From positions 620,001 through 684,000 of the forward strand of contig NZ_LIVZ01000003.1 in NCBI RefSeq assembly GCF_001905845.1: DNA of 64,000 nucleotides, given 5' to 3'. Shown here in pieces: positions 33,859 to 43,129 of the stretch. The DNA comes from Streptomyces sp. TSRI0107. GTDB lineage: Bacteria; Actinomycetota; Actinomycetes; Streptomycetales; Streptomycetaceae. Positions within the stretch are counted from its first letter, which is position 1; each line of letters opens with the position of its first letter. The translations under genes were made by a program, and so were the position numbers. The notes beneath the pieces were generated by a model. That model had not been told where the DNA came from. It was given only the letters and a program-made list of their open reading frames with translations, and did not search any database.

Positions 33859-34689
33859 ATGAGATTTTTCCGGCCGCGCGGCCGAAGCGATGCCGAACGA
33901 ATGACGGGAACGCCTGTGGCCGAGGCCAAGGCCTTGTACGAAGCCGGGCGTTACGCCGAGGCGGAGGCCGAAGCCCGTGCCGTGGCCCGATCGCGGCCAC
34001 GCGACGACGAGTACGCGGCCGTGGCGCTGAACATCGCCGCGCTCGCGACGGGCGCCCAAGGCCGCCACGCCGAGGCACTGGCCACCTACGACGAGGCGCT
34101 GCCCGCGTTCAGCAGGATATTCGGAGCCGGTCACTGGCTGACCCTGAAGCTGCGCTCGGACCGCGCCCAGCAGATGATCTCGCTCGGTCGGTATGCCGAG
34201 TGCGAGGCGGAATGCGCGGCCGTCGCCGAGGCCGCGTCCCGCGGTACCGGCCCGGAGATGTCACTGCTGGCAGCGGCCGCCCGCAACGGGCTGGTCTTCG
34301 CCCTCAACGCGCAGGGGCGCCATCAGGAGGCCGAGGCATTCGCCCGCGAGGCCCTGGCCGCTCATCGCGCACGTGACCGGACGTCCCTGGTCCTGCGACT
34401 CGGCCTGGCTCGCAGCCTCAACGGCCAAGCCCGCCACGACCAGGCCCTCACCGAGGCGCAGGGCGCCGACAAGCTGTACCGTGCTCTGCCCGACCACCAG
34501 CGCCATCCGGACAAGGGCGCCGTCGAGCTGGCCTTTGCCACGGCCTTGTTGGGACTGCGCCGCGTTCCCGAGGCCCGTCGCCAGGCAGCGGCCGCTCACG
34601 ATGCCTGCCTGGCGTCCTTCGGCCCGGACCACCGCCGCACCGTCGAAGCCCGGACACTGCTCGAGCAGATCGACGGCACGCCATCGTAG
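33859..34689 (+). CDS. Tetratricopeptide-repeat protein
   Basis: 276 residues, soluble. At least five TPR-like helix pairs: EAKALYEAGRYAEAEAEARAV, ALATGAQGRHAEALATYDEAL, ISLGRYAECEAECAAVAEA, ALNAQGRHQEAEAFAREAL and SLNGQARHDQALTEAQGAD (each within 21 residues here given as the repeat core). Streptomycete homologues are a common family of stand-alone TPR proteins of unknown partner. ATG 33859 is preferred; the frame extends upstream without similarity. Confidence 0.75.
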   Translation: MRFFRPRGRSDAERMTGTPVAEAKALYEAGRYAEAEAEARAVARSRPRDDEYAAVALNIAALATGAQGRHAEALATYDEALPAFSRIFGAGHWLTLKLRSDRAQQMISLGRYAECEAECAAVAEAASRGTGPEMSLLAAAARNGLVFALNAQGRHQEAEAFAREALAAHRARDRTSLVLRLGLARSLNGQARHDQALTEAQGADKLYRALPDHQRHPDKGAVELAFATALLGLRRVPEARRQAAAAHDACLASFGPDHRRTVEARTLLEQIDGTPS

Positions 34690-35145
34690 GCGCGGCAACG
34701 CTCGTATCGCCCAACCAAGTTCATTACCCTGTCGGGACGCGGCGGCGGGAACGGGCCCGCGGTGTGCGACGGGCGCGCCGCCGAGACACCGTACCGGTCT
34801 GGACGGGCCATTCACCTTCACGCGTGCCCTGGCCCGGAGATCAGGAGTCTCTCCCTCGGGCACGGGGCGAAGTCCACTGCGCTGTTCCGGGCGAACAGCC
34901 GTTGTGCCAAGCAGGCCGCGAGGGCGGCGCCGAAGCCGAGACCGAGACGTTCGACCCGCGGCCCCGCCGACTCACCGGTCCGCGGCGGACTGTCGGCCCG
35001 GGCAGGTGATCAGCGCAGTGCCGAGGTGACGTTTGATGGCCCGTACGGCCCGGCCGGAGGACAAGCACTAGCCCAACGGTGCGAGCGGACCTGCGTAGAA
35101 CCGTCCGACCGGGGCAAACGGTCGTCCTGGGATGTGGAGGATGCC
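34690..35145. other. 456-bp region without a recognised gene
   Basis: No frame here shows family similarity or typical third-position use continuing from a good start. The promoter of the DUF6328 gene must lie in its right part, where GGAGG at 35136-35140 is the ribosome-binding site. Nothing else is apparent. Confidence 0.5.
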
Positions 35146-35715
35146 ATGACGATGACGGAGCAGCCGGCCGAGTCGGCGAGGGAGGACACCACCTGCTGCG
35201 GACACACGGGCAGGCGCGGCTCGCGACCCGGTGCCGAAGCACCGGAGACACCGCGTGAACGGGTCAACCGCCGCTGGAACGAGATACTTCAGGAGACCCG
35301 GGTCACCCAGACGGGCGTGCAGATCCTCTTCGGATTCCTGCTGAGCGTCGCCTTCACCCCGACGTTCAGGGAACTGGAGACGCTGGACCGCGGCATCTAC
35401 GTGACCACCGTGGTGCTCGGCGCGGCGGCCACCGCCTCGCTCATAGCGCCCGTCTCCATCCACCGCTTCCTGTCCGGCCAGCGGATGAAGGACGAGGTCG
35501 TGGAGGCAGCCGGCCGCCTGATGATGTGCGGCATGGTCCTCCTCGCCCTGACCATCGGCTGCACGCTTCTGCTGCTCCTCCGATTCGTGGTCCCCGGTGT
35601 CCTCGCCGAAGTACTCGTCGGCACGGTCATGCTGTGGTTCGGCCTGTGCTGGTACGTCCTGCCGATGCGCCTGCGCCGCCGCGCCGCTCGGCGATCCCGC
35701 ACCGACGACGCGTAG
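35146..35715 (+). CDS. DUF6328 family membrane protein
   Basis: 189 residues. A ~45-residue hydrophilic N terminus leads to RVNRRWNEILQETRVTQTGVQILFGFLL, the DUF6328 hallmark (quoted as motif parts ILQETRVTQTGVQILFGFLL), and four predicted membrane helices (~65-85, 100-120, 140-160, 165-182). Function unknown. ATG 35146 is in frame with this block; an ATG five bases upstream is followed at once by a stop. Confidence 0.85.
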   Translation: MTMTEQPAESAREDTTCCGHTGRRGSRPGAEAPETPRERVNRRWNEILQETRVTQTGVQILFGFLLSVAFTPTFRELETLDRGIYVTTVVLGAAATASLIAPVSIHRFLSGQRMKDEVVEAAGRLMMCGMVLLALTIGCTLLLLLRFVVPGVLAEVLVGTVMLWFGLCWYVLPMRLRRRAARRSRTDDA

Positions 35716-35752
35716 CGTGCGCGTGAGGCGCACGGCGTAGCACTCGCGCAGG

Positions 35753-35935
35753 TCAACGGACCCTTCCGCGCGGTCTCAGCGGCGTCACCGGCAGCTCGGG
35801 AGCCGGGAGGGGATCCCCGTCGTACCCCTTCACCTCGCCGAATCGTGACCCTTCCATCCAGTCCCGCCGCGCCTGCGCGATCTCCTCCTGCGACCGGCCG
35901 ATCCAGTTCCAGAACATAGCGAACCCTGCGTGCAT
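35753..35935 (-). pseudogene. Remnant of a pirin-family protein (C-terminal end only)
   Basis: The 60-residue frame reads MFWNWIGRSQEEIAQARRDW and ends DGDPLPAPELPVTPLRPRG, which is the C-terminal tail of streptomycete pirin-like cupin proteins (usual length ~300-320). The rest of the protein is absent upstream; the sequence before residue 5 is unrelated. A truncated, probably dead gene. Confidence 0.6.
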
Positions 35936-36149
35936 CAGTGCAGGTCAGCGGCGTTCCGGACCGCCGACGGTTAGCAAACTGTCAACATCGGTCCCGGAGG
36001 AGTCAGCAACCGTGCACTCCGGAAATTGGCCGACTCGGCTGACCACTCGGCGAAGATGGTGCGGAAAGCGGACGCGGCACGGCGAACTGAATGGCTGAAT
36101 GGGAGAACCCAGCCGCCCATGACACCGGCCGGTTCTCGTCCGCGCGGTT

Positions 36150-37451
36150 TCAGCGGCCTTTGCGGTAGGCGTGGTCCAGGGCGGTCAGCGCGTCGCCGAC
36201 GTCTGTGGTGCCAGCGAAGAGTGCGCGGATCTGGGCGAAGTGGGTCTGTTGTACGTTCGAGTTGGGCCAGCGCTGGTCCATGAACGGAACCGTGGCCCCG
36301 GCCATCTGGCGTCGGGCGACCTCTTCGATGGCGGGGTCGACCGCGAAGGATGGATTGGGGAGGGCCGGCAGGGTGGCGCCCGAGCTGTTGTACAGGTTCT
36401 GCCCCTCTCTGGATCCCAGGAAGTCGATAAACTGCAGCGCGGCTTCGCGATGCGCGCTGTTCGCGTTGAGCCCGTAGGCGGCCGACACGGCGCCGGGCAT
36501 CCTGGTGTCCTTCGGATCGTCGGTCGCGGGGAGCGCGGACATGCGCAGCTTCAAGCCGGGCTCGGCGGTACGGAGGGCCGACAGCGCACTGGCGACCTGG
36601 ATGACGCCCACCGCCCGGCCGTCCGTCACCTGATCCAGGGAGTCCTCATAGGTGGTGTCGAGTGGCTTGGGGCTGAAGCAGCCGCGGTCGTTCATCTCCA
36701 GGTACTTTTCCAGGGCGGTCCGCCATCCGGATGCGGCGAACGTCTGCCTGTTCAAGGTCATCTGCTGATCGAAGTCTGGGTGTTCGGCGTATACGGTCGT
36801 CGCGACCAGGGCGTAGTCGACGAGTTGGGTCACCCATGGGGTGGCGTTGCCGAGGGCGAACAGCACCTTGCCGTGTTTTCGGGCGGTGGCGCAGAGTTCG
36901 AGCAGTTCGGTCCAGGTGGTGGGGGCTGAGCCGCCTATCTCGTGCAGGGTGCGCTCGGAGTAGATGGCGCCGATCGCGCTGAAGCTCATGGGGACGATGT
37001 GGGTGCTGCCGAGGACGCCGACCACGGGTCTGACGCCTTCCGGCATCGTGCGGTTGAAGCGGCGCAGGGTGAGTTCTTCCAGCACGTTGTCGCGTTCGAG
37101 AGCCGTGGCGGAGGCCGGGTTGCCGCTGCCGGGCCAGACGGTGAAAACGTCCGGCCCCTCGCCCTCCCGGAGCTTGCCGGGGAGTTCCTTCTGCAAGGTG
37201 TTGGTGTCGGCGAAGGTGACGGTGACGCGGATGCCGGGGTTCTGCCGGTGGAACGCCTCCACGACGGTGTCCACCGAGGTCTTGTCGGTGAGGTTCGCCA
37301 TGACCGTGATCTCCTGGCCCTGTGCGTCGGACGCGTCGAGGAGAGAACAACCGGCCAGCACGGTGGTCGCGCAAGCGAGAGCAAGGGCTGAACGGACACG
37401 GCGCGAGGTGACTGGCACGAAAGGTCTCCGGATCCAAGGGGCGCGGCTCAT
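36150..37451 (-). CDS. ABC sugar-transporter substrate-binding lipoprotein
   Basis: 433 residues. Signal peptide with lipobox VLAGC (Cys35), then the extracellular solute-binding protein family 1 fold: EITVMANLTDKTSVDTVVEAF, GPDVFTVWPGSGNP, TTWTELLELC and a C-terminal FIDFLGSREGQNLY. It would capture an oligosaccharide at the cell surface. The gene follows the frameshifted GH3 gene by 89 bp and is the last of the leftward sugar locus. The locus already has another binding protein next to the permeases, so this is a second, orphan receptor that may use the same permeases. Confidence 0.9.
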   Translation of the reverse strand: MSRAPWIRRPFVPVTSRRVRSALALACATTVLAGCSLLDASDAQGQEITVMANLTDKTSVDTVVEAFHRQNPGIRVTVTFADTNTLQKELPGKLREGEGPDVFTVWPGSGNPASATALERDNVLEELTLRRFNRTMPEGVRPVVGVLGSTHIVPMSFSAIGAIYSERTLHEIGGSAPTTWTELLELCATARKHGKVLFALGNATPWVTQLVDYALVATTVYAEHPDFDQQMTLNRQTFAASGWRTALEKYLEMNDRGCFSPKPLDTTYEDSLDQVTDGRAVGVIQVASALSALRTAEPGLKLRMSALPATDDPKDTRMPGAVSAAYGLNANSAHREAALQFIDFLGSREGQNLYNSSGATLPALPNPSFAVDPAIEEVARRQMAGATVPFMDQRWPNSNVQQTHFAQIRALFAGTTDVGDALTALDHAYRKGR

Positions 37452-37540
37452 CAGCGGCGTGAGCCGGTCCGTGCGGGTGGCTGTGGTCCGCGTGACGCCC
37501 CCGCATGGGCAGGGGCGTCACGGACGCGACTGCGCTGTGG

Positions 37541-40017
37541 TCAGCTGATGGTCAGGGTCCGCTGTGCCGTGAGACTGCGGGACGAGCGTGCGGTCGCGAA
37601 GGTGTAGGAGCCGGGTACGAGCGTCCAGGCGCCGGACTTCCAGATGGTGAGGTCCTGCGTGGGGGCGGTGAGGCTGAGCCTCTTCGAGGCCCCGGCGGCA
37701 AGCGTGACCTTCTGGTAGGTCACCAGGCGGCGCGGTTCGGCCGCTGCCGCTGTCGGCAGGGTGGCGTAGACCTGGACGACCTCGGTGCCCTGGCGTCGGC
37801 CCGTGTTGGTGACCGTGACGCTGATGGTGACGTTCTTCGCCGTCTGATCGTAGGCGACTTCGAGGGATCCGTGGGCGAAGGTGGTGTAGGACAGACCGTG
37901 GCCGAAGGGGAAGCCGGGCTGCTGGCCCTTGCTGTCGTAGTAACGGTAGCCAACCGCGATGTCCTCGTCGTAGGAGACGGTGCCGTTGGATCCGGGGTAG
38001 GTGGCGCTGGTGGTGCCCGGCCCCTGGGTGGCGTCGGCGGGGAAGGTGACGGGGAGGCGGCCTGAGGGGTCGCTGTCGCCGAAGAGGACGGCGGCCAGCG
38101 CGGTGCCCATGCCCCTGCCCCCGTACCACGCCTGGACGACGGCTTCCACGTCGGCCAGCCACGGGTGGCGACGGGGCCGTCGGTGTTGAGGACGACGATG
38201 GTGCGCGGGTTGGCCGCGGCGACGGCGGTGATGAGCTGGTTTTGGTCGCCGGGCAGTTCGAGCCGGTCGTGGTCCATGGCTTCGCCCGCTACCCGGTTGA
38301 CGAACACGACGGCGGCGTCGGCCGCGCGAGCCGCCGCCACCGCCGCGGGGATCAGCGACTCGGGCTGCCAGCCGAGGGTCAGTCCGCAGGTCCCCGGTTC
38401 CGCGGTGGCGTTGGTGTAGGTCAGTTCCACGGTGACGGCCCGGCCCGCGGTCAATTGTGCCGTGCCCTGGAGCGGATAGTCGTAGGGGCCGAGGAAGAAG
38501 CGGCGCATCTGACGCGTACCGGAGACGACGGTCGTGCCGTTGATCTTCAGCGAGACGGTCCCGGCGGGCAGCAGCGAGAAGCGGTGCAGCCCCGTGACGG
38601 TCGGAACCAGAGTGCCGGTCCACTTGGCCGACCAGACGGCCGGCAGGTCCGGGACGGGGGCGGTGGTGAAGTCGACGGTGGGGTCTGTCCGGGTCGTGAC
38701 CGGGGTGCCGGTGGCGTCGGCGCCCGCATAGTAGGCACCGGTCAGTCCGGCCGCGCCGGTGGCCGTACGCAACACAGCGGAGGGGATCGCGGTGAGGGGG
38801 ACGTCGCCCTTGGTGCCCTGCGCGTGGGTGACCCTCACGGAGCTGCCGGCGCGGGCGCGGATCGCCTGCAGGGGTGTGGTCCAGGTGCCGGGGTCGACGT
38901 AGGTCGAGCCGGCCACGCCGGTGAAGGCGTCGGTGTCAGCGGGGCCGATGACGGCCAGCGATGTCAGCGACGCGGGCAGCGGCAGCGCCGAGGACTTGTT
39001 GGCCAGGAGCACGGTGGAGGCGACGGCGGTCTCGTAAGCGAGGCTCTTGTGTTCGTCGGTGCTGACGTTGTCGGCGGGGGCGGGCACGGGGTGGTCGAAG
39101 AGACCGTTCGCGAACATCGTGATGAGGATGCGGCGGGCCGCGTCGTCGAGCCGTGAGGTCGGTATCGCACCGCCGGTGAGGGCCCCTGCGGGGAGTCTGA
39201 CGGCGCCGGGGCCGAGACCGGCGAGGTCCATACCGGCCCGTGCGGCGGCGACCTGGTCGTCACCGGCCCAGAAGTCCGGCACGGTGTAGCCCTGGAGCCC
39301 GATGCTCTTCTTCAGGTCGTCGAACAGCGCGGGGTTCTGCGTCGCGAACGTGCCGTTGATCTTCGGGTAGGCCATCATCACCGAGGTCGTCGGCGCGGCG
39401 GCGACGACCCGGCGGAACGGCGCCTCGTAGATCTCGTGCAACGCTCGGTCGGAGACCCTGGTGTCGGTGAAGAAGCGGTTGGTTTCCTGGGTGTAGGCGG
39501 CGAAGTGCTTGACCGTGGCCGCCACGTTCCGGCTCTGCATACCGACGGTGACGGCTGCGCCCAGGCGGCCGGCCAGCAGCGGGTCCTCCCCCATGGCTTC
39601 GGCCTGGCGGCCAAAGTGCCAGGTGCGGGTCAGGTCGACGGTGGGGCCGAGGAGGTTGTTGTAGCCCTTGGCCCGGCCCTCCGCTCCGATGGCCCGGCCG
39701 ATGCGCCCGGCGAGGTCCTCGTCGAAGGTCGCCGCCTGGGCGACGGGGACGGGGAAGGCGGTGACGTTCCGTTCGCCGCGCAGGCCGGCCGAAGCGTCGA
39801 CCATGGTCAGAGCGGGGATGCCAAGGTGGGCGACGGTGGCGAAGTCACACCGCACGAGGGCCTCCTTTTCGGTGGCCGTCATGCGGGCCAGCAGGGCGTC
39901 GGCCCGGTCCTGCGGGGAGGGACCGGACGCGGCGACCGCCTGCTCGTCCATGGCTGGTGCCATGCTCATGGCCAGCGCGGTGAAGGTGGCGGCAGAGAGA
40001 AATGTGCGTCTGTTCAC
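37541..40017 (-). pseudogene. Tat-exported GH3 beta-glycosidase with a one-base frameshift
   Basis: The N-terminal two thirds are read from ATG 40017: Tat signal NRRTFL, GH3 domain with EKEALVRCDF, LRGERNVTAFP, KHFAAYTQETNR and TVPDFWAGDD (nucleophile region), then VASTVLLANKSSALPLP and a PA14-like insert (TGAYYAG...). After NTDGPVAT (~38163-38165) the frame is lost. The expected continuation (PWLADVEAVVQAWYGG, then the C-terminal GH3 and fibronectin-III-like domains with FPFGHGLSYTTF) lies in the next frame and ends at 37541. One C appears to be missing from a C-run. Intact, it would be an ~825-residue secreted enzyme releasing beta-linked glucose or a similar sugar, next to an alpha-L-rhamnosidase. 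Sequencing error is possible. Confidence 0.85.
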
Positions 40018-40328
40018 GGCGGCTCTCCGAACGAAAGTTGCGGCTGCTCGGCAGGCTGCCGCAGGGGTGGGGAGGCGGGGCCGGCCGAAAGGTCAGGTTG
40101 ACGGCCGGCCCCAGCTTGGTGGAATTTCCGCTTCTTTCGAGACGTCGCTGCCGCGTCCCACGACAAACGACTACGGCGCCTTCAAGGACGCCCGGTCTGG
40201 AAGCGATTGATTCAACAAACGGGAAACTATGGCCTGTTGCCTATCAGGTCAACCCTTGAGTGAGACCTGCCTAACCCAGCCCTGCGGCCAGGGGAAATAC
40301 AGCCTTCGAGCTGAAAAGGCGCTTTGAA

Positions 40329-40342
40329 ATTTCAATTGAAAT
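40329..40342. promoter_or_regulatory. 14-bp perfect palindrome, putative operator
   Basis: ATTTCAATTGAAAT is fully self-complementary and stands out in GC-rich DNA. It lies ~310 bp before the GH3 start on the minus strand. LacI-type repressors bind palindromes of this length, and two LacI genes are in the locus, but the usual central CG is missing, so the cognate protein is open. Confidence 0.45.
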
Positions 40343-40432
40343 CGGCGGGCGATCCGCCCATTATCCGAGGCGTGGATCGCGCTCATTCACCGAGTCGATA
40401 CCCGAGGCTCCCACCCCCTGAAAACGACGGCG

Positions 40433-40459
40433 CCCGGCGCATTGACTGCATGCGCCGGG
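40433..40459 (-). terminator. Hairpin downstream of the alpha-L-rhamnosidase gene
   Basis: CCCGGCGCA (40433-40441) and TGCGCCGGG (40451-40459) form a perfect 9-bp stem with a nine-base loop, 28 bp after the GH78 stop. On the plus strand it is followed by TTTTCC; on the minus strand the following run is GC-rich. It is the likely end of the upstream operon transcript. Confidence 0.6.
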
Positions 40460-40486
40460 TTTTCCGAAAGGACGGGAAATGGTCGT

Positions 40487-43099
40487 TCAGGCTGCCTGGG
40501 CAGCCAGTTCCGCCGTGTTCAGTACGTGGGTGCCGGGGCCCAGGGCAATCGGGGCGCAGCCGGGCAACTCGGCCGTGGCCCGGCAACCGTCCGGGACTTC
40601 CGCTTGGGCTGTCAGTCCGGTCGCCGTCAGTTCCCACGCCAAGGAAACCGTTCCGTAGGGCGTGTCATGACGGGTGCGGGCCCAGGTGATGCCTCCTCCT
40701 GGGCGCGGGCGGAAGGTGATGTCCCGGTAGCCCGGGGCGGTGGGGTTGACGCCGCCGACGACCCGGTGCAGCCAGTCGGCGACGGCGCCGAGAGCGTAGT
40801 GGTTGAAGGAGGTCATGCCGCCCGGGTTGAGGGTGCCGTCCGGGCGCAGGCTGTCCCAGCGCTCCCAGATCGTCGTGGCGCCCATCGTCACCGGGTAGAG
40901 CCAGGAGGGGCATGCGGTCTGGGTCAGCAGTCGGTAGGCGACGTCGAGATGGCCGGTGTCGGTCAGCGCGTCGCAGATCAGCGGGGTGCCGACGAAGCCG
41001 GTGGCGATGCGGGCGTCGTCGTCGAGGACGAGCTGGGCCAGCCGGTCGCCGGCCTGCTGTCGCTGCTGCGGTGTCAGCAGGCCGAAGGTGAGGGCCAGGG
41101 CGTACGCGGTCGGACTGTCGCTGGTCATGCGACCGGCGGAGGTGACGTAGCGGCAGCGGAAGGCGGCGGTCACCTCGTCCGCCAGCGCGCCGTACCGCTC
41201 GGCGTCCGGCGTCTCGCCCAACTCGGCTGCGGCCAGGGCGAGGTGGCGGGCGGAGTGGGCGAAGTAGGCCGTGGCGACGAGGTATCGGTCGGTGCGGCCG
41301 GCGGCTGGGTCGTCCGGCGGGGCGGCCGGGTCCAGCCAGTCCCCCAGTTGGAAGCCGGTGTCCCACAGGCGGCTGGGCCCGGCCAGGCGGGCCACGAGGT
41401 CCACCCACGCCTTTGCCATGGGGTAGTGGCGGCGCAGGAGTCCCAGGTCGCCGAAGCGCTGGTAAAGCGTCCAGGGCGTGAGGGTCGCTACGTCGCCCCA
41501 GGCGGCTCCCGGCTGGATGGGCGTCCACATCGGCTCACCGGGGATGACCGGTACGTACCAGGGGATCGTGCCGTCCGGCAGCTGCTCCAGGCCGACGTCG
41601 GTCAGCCATGAGTCGAGCATGCCGGCGCAGTCGTAGAGGAAGCTCGCGGTCGGGGCGAAGACCTGGATGTCACCGGTCCAGCCGAGGCGTTCGTCGCGCT
41701 GCGGGCAGTCGGTAGGGATGTCGACGAAGTTGCCGCGCATGCTCCAGACGACATTCTCGTGCAGGCGGCTGGTCATCGGGTCGCTGCATTCGAACCAGCC
41801 GGTGCGGCGCATGTCCGTGTGGTACACGCGAGCGGTCACCGCGTCGGCGGTCAGCTCTCCGGGCCAGCCGCTGATTTCGGCGTAGCGGAAGCCGTGCAGG
41901 GTGAAGCGGGGCTCCCAGGTCAGTGGGCCTTGCCCGGACAGGATGAGGGTGTCGGTGGCGTGGGCCTCGCGCAGCGGCCGGGTCGCCAGTTCGCCGCCTT
42001 GGACGACTTCCGCGTGCCGCAGGGTGACGATGGTGCCGGCCGGGCCGTCGGCGGTGATGCGGAGGCGGCCGACGAGGTTCTGGCCGAAGTCGAGCAGGTG
42101 ACGGCCGTCGTCCGTGCGGATGACGGAGACCGGGGTGATCTCCTGGGTGCAGCGCACCGGCGGTCCCTCGGGGGCGACGAGGGTGCGCGGGTCGCGGCTG
42201 CCGGTGCGTACGGGCGTCCAGTCCGCGGAGCGGGAGCGGCCCGGGGTGGACCAGTCCGGATCGTGCAGCCGCGCGTCGAAGCTCTCGCCCTCGTACAGGC
42301 CGCTGGTCAGGATAGGGCCCGGCGCGGCGGTCCAGCTTCCGTCGGTGGCGACGATGAGGGTGGTGCCGTCGTCGTACGTCACCTCGAGCTGGGCGATGAG
42401 GGATTGGTCGCTGCCGTAGATGTTGCGGGTGCCGCCGTCGAAGCCGTACCTGCCCCGGTACCACCCGTCACCGAGCCAGGCGCCGATGGTGTTGGCGCCT
42501 TCAGTGAGATGGCCGGTGACGTCGTGGGTGCGGTAGCGCAGGCGGCGGGGGTAGACCGTCCAGCCGGGGGCGAGGGTCTCGTCGCCCACGCGCCGTCCGT
42601 TGATCTCCACCTCGTAGAGGCCGTGAGCCGTCACGTAGAGACGAGCGCGGGTGACCTGCCGGTCGAGGCGGAAGTCCTTGCGGACCCGAGCCGGGCGGCG
42701 CTCTGCCTCCGGGTCCTCCTCCCATGCCGCTCCGACGGGGACGGCCTGCCAGTCGGCGGGGTCCAGGAGCCCGGCTTCCACGACGTTCGGCTCGCTCCAC
42801 GCCGATGGCTCGTCGCTGCCCGCCGTCCAGACTCGCACGCGGACGTTGACGCGTTCCCGGGAGGTCAGCGGCTCGCCGGGCCAGGCCACGAGCACCTGAT
42901 CGAGACCGTCCACACGCCCGGTGCGCTCGGTGCGGCCGACGCGGTCGAGTTCGAGTTCATACGCCTTCTGGGCAACGCTGCCTGGCGGAAGTGTCCAGGT
43001 CAGCCGGGGGGTGGGAACGCCGATGCCGAGGCCGTCCGTGAGGTGCTCGAAGGTCACCGGGGAGGGCTGAGGGGGAAGCAAGGGGTACCTTTCGTTCAC
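40487..43099 (-). CDS. GH78 alpha-L-rhamnosidase
   Basis: 870 residues. Domain order of GH78: an N-terminal Ig-like domain (GIGVPTPRLTWTL), beta-sandwich modules with RLYVTAHGLYEVEINGRRVGD (~150-175, quoted in part as YVTAHGLYEVEINGRRVGD) and WLGDGWYRGRYGF, then the (alpha/alpha)6 barrel with IPTDCPQRDERLGWTGD near residue 470 carrying the catalytic acid, and a C-terminal beta domain. No signal peptide, so it acts in the cytoplasm on imported rhamnosides. GTG start; no clear Shine-Dalgarno. It lies 30 bp after the permease gene and is in its operon. Releases terminal alpha-L-rhamnose from flavonoid or other plant glycosides. Confidence 0.93.
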   Translation of the reverse strand: MNERYPLLPPQPSPVTFEHLTDGLGIGVPTPRLTWTLPPGSVAQKAYELELDRVGRTERTGRVDGLDQVLVAWPGEPLTSRERVNVRVRVWTAGSDEPSAWSEPNVVEAGLLDPADWQAVPVGAAWEEDPEAERRPARVRKDFRLDRQVTRARLYVTAHGLYEVEINGRRVGDETLAPGWTVYPRRLRYRTHDVTGHLTEGANTIGAWLGDGWYRGRYGFDGGTRNIYGSDQSLIAQLEVTYDDGTTLIVATDGSWTAAPGPILTSGLYEGESFDARLHDPDWSTPGRSRSADWTPVRTGSRDPRTLVAPEGPPVRCTQEITPVSVIRTDDGRHLLDFGQNLVGRLRITADGPAGTIVTLRHAEVVQGGELATRPLREAHATDTLILSGQGPLTWEPRFTLHGFRYAEISGWPGELTADAVTARVYHTDMRRTGWFECSDPMTSRLHENVVWSMRGNFVDIPTDCPQRDERLGWTGDIQVFAPTASFLYDCAGMLDSWLTDVGLEQLPDGTIPWYVPVIPGEPMWTPIQPGAAWGDVATLTPWTLYQRFGDLGLLRRHYPMAKAWVDLVARLAGPSRLWDTGFQLGDWLDPAAPPDDPAAGRTDRYLVATAYFAHSARHLALAAAELGETPDAERYGALADEVTAAFRCRYVTSAGRMTSDSPTAYALALTFGLLTPQQRQQAGDRLAQLVLDDDARIATGFVGTPLICDALTDTGHLDVAYRLLTQTACPSWLYPVTMGATTIWERWDSLRPDGTLNPGGMTSFNHYALGAVADWLHRVVGGVNPTAPGYRDITFRPRPGGGITWARTRHDTPYGTVSLAWELTATGLTAQAEVPDGCRATAELPGCAPIALGPGTHVLNTAELAAQAA

Positions 43100-43129
43100 G
43101 TGCGCGGGCGGGGGGTGCCGGGGCTTGAG

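Larger units (their letters stand above)
40018..40486. other. Intergenic region of the rhamnoside locus
   Basis: 469 bp between GH78 and GH3 genes, with no recognised gene. It is locally AT-rich (about 40200-40350) and holds a 14-bp perfect palindrome (40329-40342) and a strong hairpin (40433-40459). It probably ends the GH78 transcript and begins that of GH3 and the second lipoprotein. Confidence 0.6.
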
